26,274 bases of DNA from CAZTAR01 sp043813895 (GTDB lineage: Bacteria; Planctomycetota; Phycisphaerae; UBA1845; UTPLA1). Numbering within the stretch: position 1 is the first letter of the stretch; every line of letters begins with the position of its first letter. This document shows, piece after piece, positions 1 through 7,575 of the stretch. Position numbers and translations under genes: made by a program. Where the stretch lies: the NCBI GenBank assembly GCA_043813895.1, contig JBDRKQ010000158.1, forward strand, positions 1 through 26,274. The letters run 5' to 3'. The notes under the pieces were generated by a model. It made no database searches. It was not told the origin of the DNA and saw nothing but the letters and a program-made list of their open reading frames with translations.

Positions 1-1
1 C

Positions 2-142
2 AATGGTGATGACATCGGCGGCTTCGTCCGGGCCAAGCTCGGGTTGCCACCGGAGTTTGGTGAGGACCAGTACTGCTCGCATGTCGACGGCAATACGGAG
101 CAGGAGGACATCGAGGACTTCATCGTCCTCCTGCTGAACTAA
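2..142 (+). CDS. C-terminal end of a secreted protein with EF-hand/dockerin-like tail (5' partial)
   Basis: The reading frame is open from the window edge and ends at TAA 140-142, giving 46 residues. It carries a D-D-I-G-G-F-V segment, a Cys-Ser-His-Val-Asp-Gly-Asn loop, then a D-I-E-D-F-I helix ending in leucines. The same order (D-V-G-x-F-V, a Cys-containing acidic loop, then a D-I/L-Q-x-F-V helix and stop) closes two other proteins in this window, at 17121-23468 and 23752-25125. In planctomycetes such tails terminate large exported proteins and resemble type I dockerin or EF-hand pairs. The body of the protein lies outside the window, so its function cannot be given. It converges on the restriction-modification gene across about 250 bp. 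Confidence 0.7.
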   Translation, partial: NGDDIGGFVRAKLGLPPEFGEDQYCSHVDGNTEQEDIEDFIVLLLN

Positions 143-391
143 GAACTCGCGCAAGAACAAGATGAATGGCTGATCCGCCAAACGGCAAAGCCTGGGGGCC
201 GACCAAGCCGGCAATCACCTATGTTGTTTCTTCGCGGTTCCTGACCGCCCGTTGTGGAAGTCTTGTCAACGTCGGCGTCAGAGTGATTGCGCGGCACGAC
301 GGTCTGCCGCGCATACATGATACCACCTCTGTAGCGGTACCCCCTCCGCTCGGTGCCTACTTGACGGAGGCTTGCTCATTGAGCGTAACAT

Positions 392-3300
392 TCAAACATC
401 TGCCGCCTTCTCCACGATGCGGGTTTCGTCGTCACTCAGCTCGTAGAGCTCGTAGACCTGTCGGTCGATCTGCTTGTTCGTCGCGTCGATCTGACGCTGC
501 AGGACTGTCTTGCCCGTGGGCGTTTTGGCGGCCGAGAGTTGTTTGTGGAGATCGAACATTTGCTGCACAAGCTGTACCATTCGATCGTGCCGCCGTTTGT
601 CCTCAGGAACGTCCAGGTCAATCTCGCGAATCGGCAGTTCGCGAAGAGATCGCACTTTCACTTGCGGAAAGGCCTTCTGCCGCGATTCCCGGACGGTCTG
701 GCGATAGACGTAGCGGATGAGCCGCGAGTTCAGTAGGCCGACCAGGTACCGCACATCGGTGCCGTCTCGCGGCCGGTACAGCGCTAGAAGCGAGTTGCGG
801 AAATAGTCTGCGTGTTCGCGCGGCCCGACGAGTGGACATGGCGCGGTTTGTCGGATCACGAACGGCGCATCGGTGTATCTGTGCTTTGGCCGAATCGTGA
901 AGTACTCGCCCCGCTTTGCGGGGTAGTCCAACTTCAGCACCTTGGCCGGGCGATCGCACCGGTACCGGGAAACCTGTTTGCCCTCCAGTATCGGCATGCA
1001 GCCCGGTTTCGCCTCGCCCGCGGGCAGGATCAGCTTCTTCGAACAGTTCCCCGTATGCACGCCGGGGTCCGCCACCAGATTACCGAGCGAATGCGAATTG
1101 TTGCGCAGCTTGGCGATCAGATGGCGCGCCTCGGACGGTGTCCACTCACCGCCACCCTCGCACTTCACACTGTGCCGCTCACCGTCCGGTAGCTGAATGA
1201 GGGTCCGGCCACGGTAAGTCTTGTCCGCCACGAAGGTCAGCGCGGGCGTCACAACGCCTTTGAAGACCGATTCGCCCCAATAGCGCACCTCCGTCAGGCC
1301 GGCGCGCTGAGTGATCGCCTGCCGCACCGACTGGTATCCACCAAGGTGCCCCATCTGATCCGGCACGATAAACGCGGCGAAGCGCCTGGACAGGTCCTTC
1401 AGTGCGCGCTCCACAAACAGGCCGTGCGATGTGGGCCACCCGGCGCTCTGATAATGCCGCCCGAAATAGACTCGTTCGGCTTTTGACGGTTCTGTCGCCT
1501 GGCGCCCGGAGAAGGACAGGTACGGAGGATTCCCGATCACCACATCGAAGCCAGAGCGGTGATCAGGTGCCGGGGATCGGGGGTCGGGGGTCGGGGACTG
1601 GGGGCCGGGGTTTGCACGCTTGGTTCTCGATCCTGATCCCCGAACCCCAAAGACCTCCGGAAACTCGGCCTGCCAGTCGAAGGCGTTGATCCGATACCGC
1701 TCCTCCTCGTCGAACATGCCCATCTGCTGGCCATCGTAGAAGTCGGGGCCGATCAGGCTGTTGCCGCACTTGATGTTGCTGCTCAGATCGGGCAGAGCCC
1801 GCTCGTGGAACAGGTGTGGCTGGTTGTCGGGCGTCTGCTGCGACTCGCCTTCGAGCACCTTCAGCAGCAGCGACAACTTGGTCACCTCGACGGCCTGACC
1901 GTCTATATCCACGCCGTAGATGTGATCGAGCAGGATGCGCTTGCGCTCGGTGATCGACAGGCGATAAGTCGGGGCTGTGGGTCGGGGGCCGTGGGTCGGG
2001 GTTCGGGGAGCTTGGCAGATGGGTGGGTTCTTGCCGCGGGCCCATTCTTCGGGGGCGTTTGTCGTGTAGTAGTCCAAATGCCAGCAGAGGAGGTATTCGT
2101 AAGCCCCCAACAGGAAAGAGCCCGCGCCGCAGGCTGGGTCGAGGACGCGGAGGGGGCCAGGAATCGGGGATCGGGGACCGCTTGTCAGGCCTTTCTTCGG
2201 AGGGCGGCGATGAGACCGTTCAGCAGCTTGCCGACCTGCTGAGCGAGATCCCACGCCGGAAGAACGTCTTGCCGCGCCAGCAGAGTGAGGCGAACGGCCA
2301 GAGTGAGGTGGGTTTCCAATTCCATCAGTGATCCCCGGGCGATCGACAGGTGATGGAGATACTCCTTGCGATGAATCCGCCCGTGGCCCTCGGCGATATT
2401 GGCCTGGATCGAAACCGCCGCCCGCTGGATTTGGCTCGTCAGTCCGTAGCGTTCCCCTGTGGGCAGTGTTTCTGTCAGCCGGTAGGCGAACTCCACGAGG
2501 TCCATCGCCTTCTGCGATACCTCCAGGTCTCGATACGTCTTGATCGCCATCGTCATCTCCCGTTCCGCCCGACCCCCGGCCCCCAATCCCCAATCCCCGA
2601 CCCCCGACCCCCGGCACCCGTTCCTCCAGCAGCTTACCGACCGTGTGCTTGACGATGTAGTCCACTATGTACGCCGGCGTGTAGTAAACACCGCCCGCCT
2701 TCTTGACCTCCGGCTTCTCCTCGACGACGGCCCGGTGGCCCTGGGTCAGCCGAATGACCTTCCCGAGGAATTGCTCGTAAACTTGCCCGAGGATCTCGGC
2801 GGGAAGCACGGAGAACTCGTAGGGGCAATCGGGATAGTAGAGCCCCTTGATGATGTCCTTGAGAACGCCGTCGTCGATTATCAGGCCGGGCGTAAGCTCG
2901 TCGGGCGAGTCCACACGGTCCTTCTCTTGCTGAAAGTAGAACAGGCCGGAGTTGTAGCGATCGTCGGCGCTGCGAAAGATGGTTCGCAGGCGGTCGTAGA
3001 CCTCGGAACCGCTGAGCAGAATACGGAGCTGGGCGTAGGTCTCGACGCCGCGGTCTTCGCACATGCGCAGGAAGATGAGGCGGTCGATGGTCTTGCTGAC
3101 CGCGTAGTTCAGATCGCGGACCGACAGACCGGCGTTTCGCAGGGCGATGTTGCACGCCAGCAGCTCGCGCCATCGCTCGGTCTCCTTGAGAAACTCCGTG
3201 TCGACCTCGGCCGTGCCCCGCTTGCGCCGGTTGGACTCGGCGTACTTCTCGAACGAGCCCTGGAGGATGGCATCCTTGGAGAAGACGTCGGCGATTTCCG

Positions 3301-3808
3301 CCCAGCGGTCGGCAAACTGATCGTAGGTGATGTACTTGACGCGGGCGGTGGCCGGCTTGTCTGTCGGTCGGGGGCGGATGCGGCAGTCATAGACGGCGAA
3401 TTCCTCGAAGTCGGTGACGATCGCCAGGGGCAGCTTCGCGGTCCAGGCGTAGCGGCGCAGTTGGTAAGCCGGGCCGGGGTCGTCTTTGACTGTGGCCGAG
3501 GGCTTCTTGGCCTCGACGAACAACTTGCGAACGCCGCCGATGCGAAAGCAGTAGTCCGGGGCCTTGGTCGAGCCGCCGACCTTGATGGCATCCTCGTGGA
3601 TCACGTCCTTGTGGGCCTCGGCGTGTCCGTCATGGTTGTCGACGTCCCATCCGAGGGCCTTGAAGAGCGCATCGATGAACTCGCGTCGGATCTGCGTTTC
3701 GTTGTAGGGCTGCTGCTTGTCGGTTTCCAGGTGCTGCCTGAAACGCTGCACGAGTTGGAGGACACGCTTGAGCGGCGCAGAGGACCTCACTGCCGGAGTT
3801 CTTGACAT
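392..3808 (-). CDS. Type IIG restriction-modification enzyme (fused PD-(D/E)xK nuclease, N6-adenine methylase, TaqI-like specificity domain), interrupted by insertions
   Basis: A single chain of 1138 residues that should both methylate and cut DNA. The N-terminal nuclease has a PD-(D/E)xK core: Pro-Asp at about 84-85 and Glu-Ala-Lys at 99-101. The Rossmann methylase has motif I, D-P-A-C-G-A-G, from D557 and motif IV, N-P-P-Y, at 760-763, typical of Eco57I-like N6-adenine methylases. A TaqI-like target-recognition region follows (about 880-1070). ATG 3808 is chosen because similarity-like sequence begins there; the open frame runs on upstream to 3994 as Arg/Pro-rich text. Oddities: residues about 399-552 are low-complexity Gly/Arg/Pro text produced by a nested element, and heptamer-derived insertions also lie just before the NPPY block and before the L-S-I-T-E-R-K block. 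It stands alone, as usual for type IIG enzymes. Whether the interrupted enzyme is active is unknown. Confidence 0.85.
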   Translation of the reverse strand: MSRTPAVRSSAPLKRVLQLVQRFRQHLETDKQQPYNETQIRREFIDALFKALGWDVDNHDGHAEAHKDVIHEDAIKVGGSTKAPDYCFRIGGVRKLFVEAKKPSATVKDDPGPAYQLRRYAWTAKLPLAIVTDFEEFAVYDCRIRPRPTDKPATARVKYITYDQFADRWAEIADVFSKDAILQGSFEKYAESNRRKRGTAEVDTEFLKETERWRELLACNIALRNAGLSVRDLNYAVSKTIDRLIFLRMCEDRGVETYAQLRILLSGSEVYDRLRTIFRSADDRYNSGLFYFQQEKDRVDSPDELTPGLIIDDGVLKDIIKGLYYPDCPYEFSVLPAEILGQVYEQFLGKVIRLTQGHRAVVEEKPEVKKAGGVYYTPAYIVDYIVKHTVGKLLEERVPGVGGRGLGIGGRGSGGTGDDDGDQDVSRPGGIAEGDGPRGVRLPADRNTAHRGTLRTDEPNPAGGGFDPGQYRRGPRADSSQGVSPSPVDRPGITDGIGNPPHSGRSPHSAGAARRSSGVGSRSAGRQAAERSHRRPPKKGLTSGPRSPIPGPLRVLDPACGAGSFLLGAYEYLLCWHLDYYTTNAPEEWARGKNPPICQAPRTPTHGPRPTAPTYRLSITERKRILLDHIYGVDIDGQAVEVTKLSLLLKVLEGESQQTPDNQPHLFHERALPDLSSNIKCGNSLIGPDFYDGQQMGMFDEEERYRINAFDWQAEFPEVFGVRGSGSRTKRANPGPQSPTPDPRSPAPDHRSGFDVVIGNPPYLSFSGRQATEPSKAERVYFGRHYQSAGWPTSHGLFVERALKDLSRRFAAFIVPDQMGHLGGYQSVRQAITQRAGLTEVRYWGESVFKGVVTPALTFVADKTYRGRTLIQLPDGERHSVKCEGGGEWTPSEARHLIAKLRNNSHSLGNLVADPGVHTGNCSKKLILPAGEAKPGCMPILEGKQVSRYRCDRPAKVLKLDYPAKRGEYFTIRPKHRYTDAPFVIRQTAPCPLVGPREHADYFRNSLLALYRPRDGTDVRYLVGLLNSRLIRYVYRQTVRESRQKAFPQVKVRSLRELPIREIDLDVPEDKRRHDRMVQLVQQMFDLHKQLSAAKTPTGKTVLQRQIDATNKQIDRQVYELYELSDDETRIVEKAADV
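1572..1610 (+). repeat. G-rich heptamer array in restriction-modification gene (C-rich on the coding strand)
   Basis: Five consecutive seven-base units, GGGGATC, GGGGGTC, GGGGGTC, GGGGACT and GGGGGCC, then GGGG. On the coding (minus) strand this is the C-rich 3' arm of a foldback with the two-unit array at 1635-1648. It is translated as a Pro/Ser/Asp-rich linker just before the G-F-D-V-V-I-G-N-P-P-Y block. Confidence 0.85.
1635..1648 (-). repeat. Two opposite-orientation heptamers, 5' arm of a miniature foldback
   Basis: On the plus strand the units read GATCCCC and GAACCCC, so the coding strand reads GGGGTTC GGGGATC. They face the array at 1572-1610 across 24 bases. The coding strand therefore runs G-rich arm, short spacer, C-rich arm, the same polarity as the larger S23-bearing element at 2152-2619 but without a gene inside. 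Confidence 0.65.
1977..2011 (+). repeat. Solo heptamer array in restriction-modification gene
   Basis: Units in exact seven-base phase: GTGGGTC, GGGGGCC, GTGGGTC, GGGGTTC, GGGGAGC. A slightly out-of-phase GGGGCT precedes them from 1971. Only one arm is seen. It encodes a Pro/Thr/Arg-rich linker just before the conserved L-S-I-T-E-R-K-R-I-L-L segment, a position where related enzymes normally have a short variable linker (recalled, not aligned here). Confidence 0.75.
2152..2179 (+). repeat. Left terminal heptamer array of the S23 element
   Basis: Units GGGGGCC, AGGAATC, GGGGATC and GGGGACC in strict seven-base phase on the plus strand. It ends five bases from the S23 stop codon (2185-2187). 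Confidence 0.8.
2185..2550 (-). CDS. S23-family four-helix-bundle protein nested in the restriction-modification gene
   Basis: A protein of 121 residues beginning M-A-I-K-T-Y-R-D-L-E-V, with S-Q-I-Q-R-A-A-V-S-I-Q-A-N-I-A-E-G-H-G-R (about 40-59) and L-S-I-A-R-G-S-L-M-E-L-E-T (about 69-81). These are the signature blocks of the 23S rRNA intervening-sequence (S23/IVP) family; the length matches the usual 115-125. ATG 2550 is preferred: GGGAG lies six bases upstream, while the ATG at 2556 directly abuts it. The gene is on the same strand as its host but in the +1 frame and uses its own ribosome-binding site. Known relatives occur inside 23S rRNA genes, beside retroelement genes (Avd) or as free genes. 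Their biochemical role is poorly understood; a nucleic-acid-binding role is plausible from the basic helices. Confidence 0.88.
   Translation of the reverse strand: MAIKTYRDLEVSQKAMDLVEFAYRLTETLPTGERYGLTSQIQRAAVSIQANIAEGHGRIHRKEYLHHLSIARGSLMELETHLTLAVRLTLLARQDVLPAWDLAQQVGKLLNGLIAALRRKA
2571..2619 (-). repeat. Right terminal heptamer array of the S23 element
   Basis: Seven units; on the plus strand GACCCCC, GGCCCCC, AATCCCC, AATCCCC, GACCCCC, GACCCCC, GGCACCC. The G-rich strand is the coding strand here, so it is inverted relative to 2152-2179. The six G-runs of four or five, spaced three or fewer bases apart, satisfy the usual G-quadruplex pattern. The array ends about 20 bases upstream of the S23 start codon. 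Confidence 0.85.
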
Positions 3809-3865
3809 CACACCATGATAGTCCGATTGCCGCCACTGGAGGAGAAAAGAGAAACGCCTGATGAA

Positions 3866-3882
3866 CCACGCAGGGTGCGTGG
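3866..3882 (-). terminator. Hairpin between CvpA-like gene and restriction-modification gene
   Basis: Perfect seven-base arms CCACGCA/TGCGTGG with a three-base loop, about 120 bases after the stop at 4003. On the minus strand it is followed, about 11 bases later, by a pyrimidine-rich TTTCTCTTTTCTCC stretch. It could end the upstream operon or act in the leader of the restriction-modification gene, whose start is 58 bases further on. Confidence 0.35.
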
Positions 3883-4002
3883 AATCCGCACGTCGGGTTC
3901 GACGAGCGGGATGTGGAAACGGAGCACGGCCGGGCCAGTGAGGCGCCGCGCGGGCTGAAGTCCGCGGCCCCGCCCTGCCCCGGCTGGCATCCACGCGTTT
4001 CC

Positions 4003-5811
4003 TCAGCCCGGTACGGTGATCTTGAGTGCCTGTTCCTTGTTTTGGATCGGCGAGAACATCGTGATCTCCACGCCGGGGTCAACCAGGAAGAGGTAGCCGA
4101 ACTTTCGCGATTCGGGGTTCGCGTTTTCCATGACGGACTTGGTGAGCTTCTTGGGCTCGTGGGTTTTGAGGCACCGCTCCGGTATCTCGGCATTCGGCCA
4201 GTACTGTATCTCGAAGATCATCTTGCCGCCGACGGGCGCGGCGGAATAGACGCCCTGGGCATAGTACTGCCGTCCGTCCGAGGTCCGGACGCTGATCTGA
4301 GACGCGACTGCTGCGGCATAGTTGAGCGCCTTGCCGAACATGCTCTCGGGCATGTTCTGCTCCGCGCCGACCTGCACCATCACCTTGCCGCTCGGGACCG
4401 CAAACTCCGTCACGACAGAAGACACCGCCTCCGGATTCTCCGGGACTTCGACCCAGAAGTGTCCTTCGTGGAGCTTGCCGCCGCGCAGACTTCTGGCCAC
4501 GAACGAGACACTCCCGTCCAGCGGGAGAGGCAGTCTCGAAGAGACGCCCGTACGCTCCTCGATGGCATCGGCAAAGTGTGTGCGCCCCGCAGGCGCCGCC
4601 CCGACCTCGACGGAACTCTGGCCGTGCTCGGCGGTCGGCTCGCTTGGGGCGGCGGCCGAGCCCGATCCGAGAGGGCCGGGCGATTCCTTGCGCGACATTT
4701 TCCGGGTGATCTCGGCAACCGCCCCGTCCTTGAAGGCAATGTGCCAGGGCACGAAATCCTGGGGCACTTCGAAGACCACGTCGAACTCGTAGCCCTTGCC
4801 GCCCTGCTGGATGGACTTGGCGATTTCGGGTCCGAGGATCAGGTCCGTCTCCGGACTGAATCGCACCAGTTTGTTTGCCTGCCCCGGCGCGATGTTCGCT
4901 AGTTCGAGTCCCTTGTGCGTATACACGTCGCTCATGCCGCACGCCAGAATCAACTCGGTCGGCTGTTCACTCTCTCCCGCGCCGGCCGGAGGCGGCCCCA
5001 CAACGCGGAACTGTGGAACGCGAAAACGGATCTTCTGGTCTTCCTTCGCGGCGGCACTGGGATTGAGTTGAACCCGGCACACCAGGAACTTGTTGAACCC
5101 CTCGGCACTGACCGGCGTGAAGTCGCGCTTCAGTTCCGCCCCCAGCATCCTCTGTCTGAGTTCGTTGATCTGGGATGCCTCCCAGTAGGCGATCACGCGC
5201 AGGCAGTCTTCCGGCACGCGTACCCGGGCGCCAACTTGGGGGACCGCGCGGCGGGCATACAGTTCGTCCAGCAGACCGGGCTTGGCCTGCCCAAACGGGT
5301 TACCGCCGCCGAACCCCCCCGCAGAGAGCATATTGACCATGCCCACCGTGAACTCGTCGGACCGGAAACCCAGGCCCTTCTTGACGGTCCTGCCCTCGGC
5401 ATCAGCCACGAACCGGCTATAGCCCAGGACTGACGGCCCTGTCGGTAGCATCTGGACCGCCACCAGGCCGGTACCGACCAGGATCATGCCGGTGAAGAAG
5501 CCACACACGCCTCCCAGCGTGCGATCGGTTTCGAGTTGAAGACTGACGCCGTCGGGGACGATCTTGTCAGTCGCAACACGAAGAACGACCAGCGTAGCCA
5601 CGAAGATCAACATCAGCGCGACAGGCCGGCCGATGCCCTGCATCGCTTCGGAATCCGCCCAGACCGCGTGCAGGGGCTCGTAGAAACCGAAGGCGATCAT
5701 GCACGCGACGACGGTATCCAGGAACATGATCAGCGAGCTGAAGAAGCCCTGGTATACCCAGAAAGCGGCCACGAGTATTACCATGAGTCCGGCAACGATT
5801 GATAAAAGCAT
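4003..5811 (-). CDS. CvpA-like membrane protein with large soluble C-terminal domain
   Basis: 602 residues. Four hydrophobic segments fall in the first 125 residues (about 3-25, 28-50, 64-84, 100-124), with the layout of the CvpA (colicin V production) family. About 475 polar residues follow, including a low-complexity Ser/Ala/Pro/Glu stretch near 375-405; I do not recognise a domain there. CvpA relatives sit in the inner membrane and affect envelope processes, but their biochemical role is unclear. The start at 5811 has GGGAGAGG seven bases upstream. The gene lies 45 bases downstream of the degenerate GspE gene, so the two are probably cotranscribed. The long extension is far beyond normal CvpA length (about 160-200), so the assignment covers only the N-terminus. 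Confidence 0.6.
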   Translation of the reverse strand: MLLSIVAGLMVILVAAFWVYQGFFSSLIMFLDTVVACMIAFGFYEPLHAVWADSEAMQGIGRPVALMLIFVATLVVLRVATDKIVPDGVSLQLETDRTLGGVCGFFTGMILVGTGLVAVQMLPTGPSVLGYSRFVADAEGRTVKKGLGFRSDEFTVGMVNMLSAGGFGGGNPFGQAKPGLLDELYARRAVPQVGARVRVPEDCLRVIAYWEASQINELRQRMLGAELKRDFTPVSAEGFNKFLVCRVQLNPSAAAKEDQKIRFRVPQFRVVGPPPAGAGESEQPTELILACGMSDVYTHKGLELANIAPGQANKLVRFSPETDLILGPEIAKSIQQGGKGYEFDVVFEVPQDFVPWHIAFKDGAVAEITRKMSRKESPGPLGSGSAAAPSEPTAEHGQSSVEVGAAPAGRTHFADAIEERTGVSSRLPLPLDGSVSFVARSLRGGKLHEGHFWVEVPENPEAVSSVVTEFAVPSGKVMVQVGAEQNMPESMFGKALNYAAAVASQISVRTSDGRQYYAQGVYSAAPVGGKMIFEIQYWPNAEIPERCLKTHEPKKLTKSVMENANPESRKFGYLFLVDPGVEITMFSPIQNKEQALKITVPG

Positions 5812-5856
5812 CGGACAGCCTCTCCCAAGCGACTAGCTACTAGCCGTTAGCTTCCC

Positions 5857-7575
5857 TCAAGACTTCGCAGTCTTCGCAGCGCCTTCCTTGGTCACGCGGA
5901 GCACCTCGTTGATGCTGGTCATGCCGTCGTAGACCTTCTGCAACGCCACCTCCTGGAGATACCGCATTTTCTTCTTTCGCGCTTCCACCTTAAGCGTTGG
6001 CAGGGGCGTGCCTTTGGCGATCAGGCTTCGGAGTTCACTATCAATGTACAGAAGCTCGAATACCCCGGTGCGGCCCAGATAACCCGAACCCTGGCAGACC
6101 GGACACAGCAGTTGGTTTCCCTGCTTGTCCACCTCGATCTCATTGGGATTCGGCGGCCGGTAGAACGGACGATTCTCGTCCATCGGCAGGTTGCCCTTCT
6201 TGAGCAGCTTGGGGTCCGGCTTGTAGGCGCGGCGACACTCCGGACACAGCACGCGGACAAGCCGCTGGTTGCAGATCGCGAGCAGGCTTGATGCGGCCGC
6301 GGCTGGATCGCCGACGCCCTGCAGGTAATGTCGCAATGCGCTGAAGCAATCCCGCGCCTGCATACCGAGATAAACCTTCTTGCCCTGTTTGGCGGCAGCC
6401 GCCGCGTTTGCGGCCGTCTCGGCATCCGGAATGTCGGACGCCATACAGATGTCCGGTTCCATTCGCAGAATGGACCGGAACCGTTTTCCAAAGGCCACTT
6501 CGCTGGCCTTGGAGTCGAAAACGTGTTGCGTAATGTTCTCCAAGTCCATCGCCTTGGCGGTTTCCAGCGTGTGGATGTGCTTCATGAAGACGTCGTGCGA
6601 CCGCAGAATCGCATAGAGTGTGCTTGTCGTCCCGCTCCCTCGGGGACCGCCGCAAATGAGAACGCCCTTTGGTGCGGCGACGAGCTTCTCGAACAGATTG
6701 AGCTGAGGTTGCGTCAATCCGATGTCCGGCAGGCGGAACTTGCTCGCCTCCGTGAAGAGCTTCAGGATTATCCGCTGGCCAGCCGTACTCCCGAGTGTTT
6801 TTGCGCCGACGTCGGCGGCCTTTTCCGACTTGCCTTCAGCGCCGATCGCCGCCTTGAAACTGCCTTCCTGCGGCCGGCGATGTTCCTCGGGGTCCATGCC
6901 GGCGATCTTCTTGAAGTGCTTGAACAGTCCCGGCCCCAATTCCGCCACGACCGGCTCCCGGGCACGCTCCACGCCGTCAACCTTGTACACCACTTTGACA
7001 GGCTTCCCCGGGACGAGGTCGAGGCGGACGTCGCTGGCGCGGCGCCAGATTGCGTCGAACATCAGGTCCTGCAAAGCCCGATAGGCGTCCCGCTCGGCGG
7101 GATCGGTCGGCCACTTGGGGGCTTTCCCCTCGTGGTTCTTGATTCGCGTCCGATCCTTGGACGTATCGTTAGTCTTGGCCGGCCCCTTTTTCGAGCCCTT
7201 CATCACGCGATCCAGGTGGGCCTTCGTGAGGATTGACCGGGCAGGCGCGACTTTCCCGTTGTGCTTGACGGCAAAGGCGATGAACGTCCCACCGAAACCC
7301 GCCGCGAACAGAATCAGTCCGATCCAGAAGATCGGCACGACGAGCCACACCACGAGGCAAAGTGCGCCAGCGCCGCACACTGCGGCGACCCACGGACCCT
7401 GGATGGCGCGGTTCTTCTGCATGTCCTTGCGGACCCAGGCCGCACTGTACGCCCACAGCACGATGCACAGCATGAACAGGATGATCGAAACGATGCTGAA
7501 GTAACCGCCCCGCTCCGGCAAGGCCGCGAGCGGGAGGGCATTCTGAAAGAACGCGGGAATCATGGTGGCTGGCAT
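5857..7575 (-). CDS. Membrane-anchored, catalytically degenerate GspE/PilB-type secretion ATPase homologue
   Basis: 572 residues. Two or three transmembrane segments (about 25-46, 61-83, 84-104) come first, then a basic linker, then a GspE/PilB-type core. The Walker A loop reads G-P-R-G-S-G-T-T (310-317): Thr316 replaces the nucleotide-binding lysine. The Walker B region reads P-D-I-C-M-A-S-D-I-P-D-A-E-T-A, with Asp381 in place of the usual Glu and no Arg finger as in G-E-I-R-D. Two C-x2-C pairs (C-P-E-C and C-P-V-C) keep the family's zinc-binding element, and the L-G-R-T-G-V-F-E-L-L block is intact. Family members power type II secretion or type IV pilus assembly in the cytoplasm. This one is more likely a membrane scaffold or regulator. 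It lies between a canonical FHA-GspE gene and a CvpA-like gene on the same strand. Confidence 0.8.
   Translation of the reverse strand: MPATMIPAFFQNALPLAALPERGGYFSIVSIILFMLCIVLWAYSAAWVRKDMQKNRAIQGPWVAAVCGAGALCLVVWLVVPIFWIGLILFAAGFGGTFIAFAVKHNGKVAPARSILTKAHLDRVMKGSKKGPAKTNDTSKDRTRIKNHEGKAPKWPTDPAERDAYRALQDLMFDAIWRRASDVRLDLVPGKPVKVVYKVDGVERAREPVVAELGPGLFKHFKKIAGMDPEEHRRPQEGSFKAAIGAEGKSEKAADVGAKTLGSTAGQRIILKLFTEASKFRLPDIGLTQPQLNLFEKLVAAPKGVLICGGPRGSGTTSTLYAILRSHDVFMKHIHTLETAKAMDLENITQHVFDSKASEVAFGKRFRSILRMEPDICMASDIPDAETAANAAAAAKQGKKVYLGMQARDCFSALRHYLQGVGDPAAAASSLLAICNQRLVRVLCPECRRAYKPDPKLLKKGNLPMDENRPFYRPPNPNEIEVDKQGNQLLCPVCQGSGYLGRTGVFELLYIDSELRSLIAKGTPLPTLKVEARKKKMRYLQEVALQKVYDGMTSINEVLRVTKEGAAKTAKS

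Larger units (their letters stand above)
2152..2619 (-). mobile_element. Putative intervening-sequence-like element: S23-family gene between inverted G-rich heptamer arrays
   Basis: The 468-bp unit has a four-unit heptamer array at one end (2152-2179) and a seven-unit array in inverted orientation at the other (2571-2619), with one S23-type gene filling the space between. Paired outermost four units against four, about 21 of 28 positions match, so the coding-strand transcript could fold into a stem with the S23 gene in the loop. The length is a multiple of three and the host frame has no stop across it. The host protein reads E-E-R-V-P on one side and L-R-V-L-D-P-A-C-G on the other, which places the unit in the linker before methylase motif I. 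No target duplication, transposase or reverse transcriptase is visible. Mobility is inferred from the S23 family's link to rRNA intervening sequences and from the extra heptamer insertions nearby. Confidence 0.6.

Noticed and set aside
2185..2550. Diversity-generating retroelement, because Avd proteins belong to the S23-like fold
   Set aside because: No reverse transcriptase, template repeat or adenine-mutated variable repeat is present in the window, and the protein looks like a plain S23 member.
2540..3805. Long plus-strand open frame opposite the restriction-modification gene (421 codons)
   Set aside because: It is antisense to the conserved nuclease half. Its Leu/Val/Asp-rich text mirrors the third-position bias of the real gene, and it has no domain or ribosome-binding signal.
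3913..4902. Plus-strand frame opposite the CvpA-like gene
   Set aside because: Antisense shadow in GC-rich DNA; no start signal or family resemblance.
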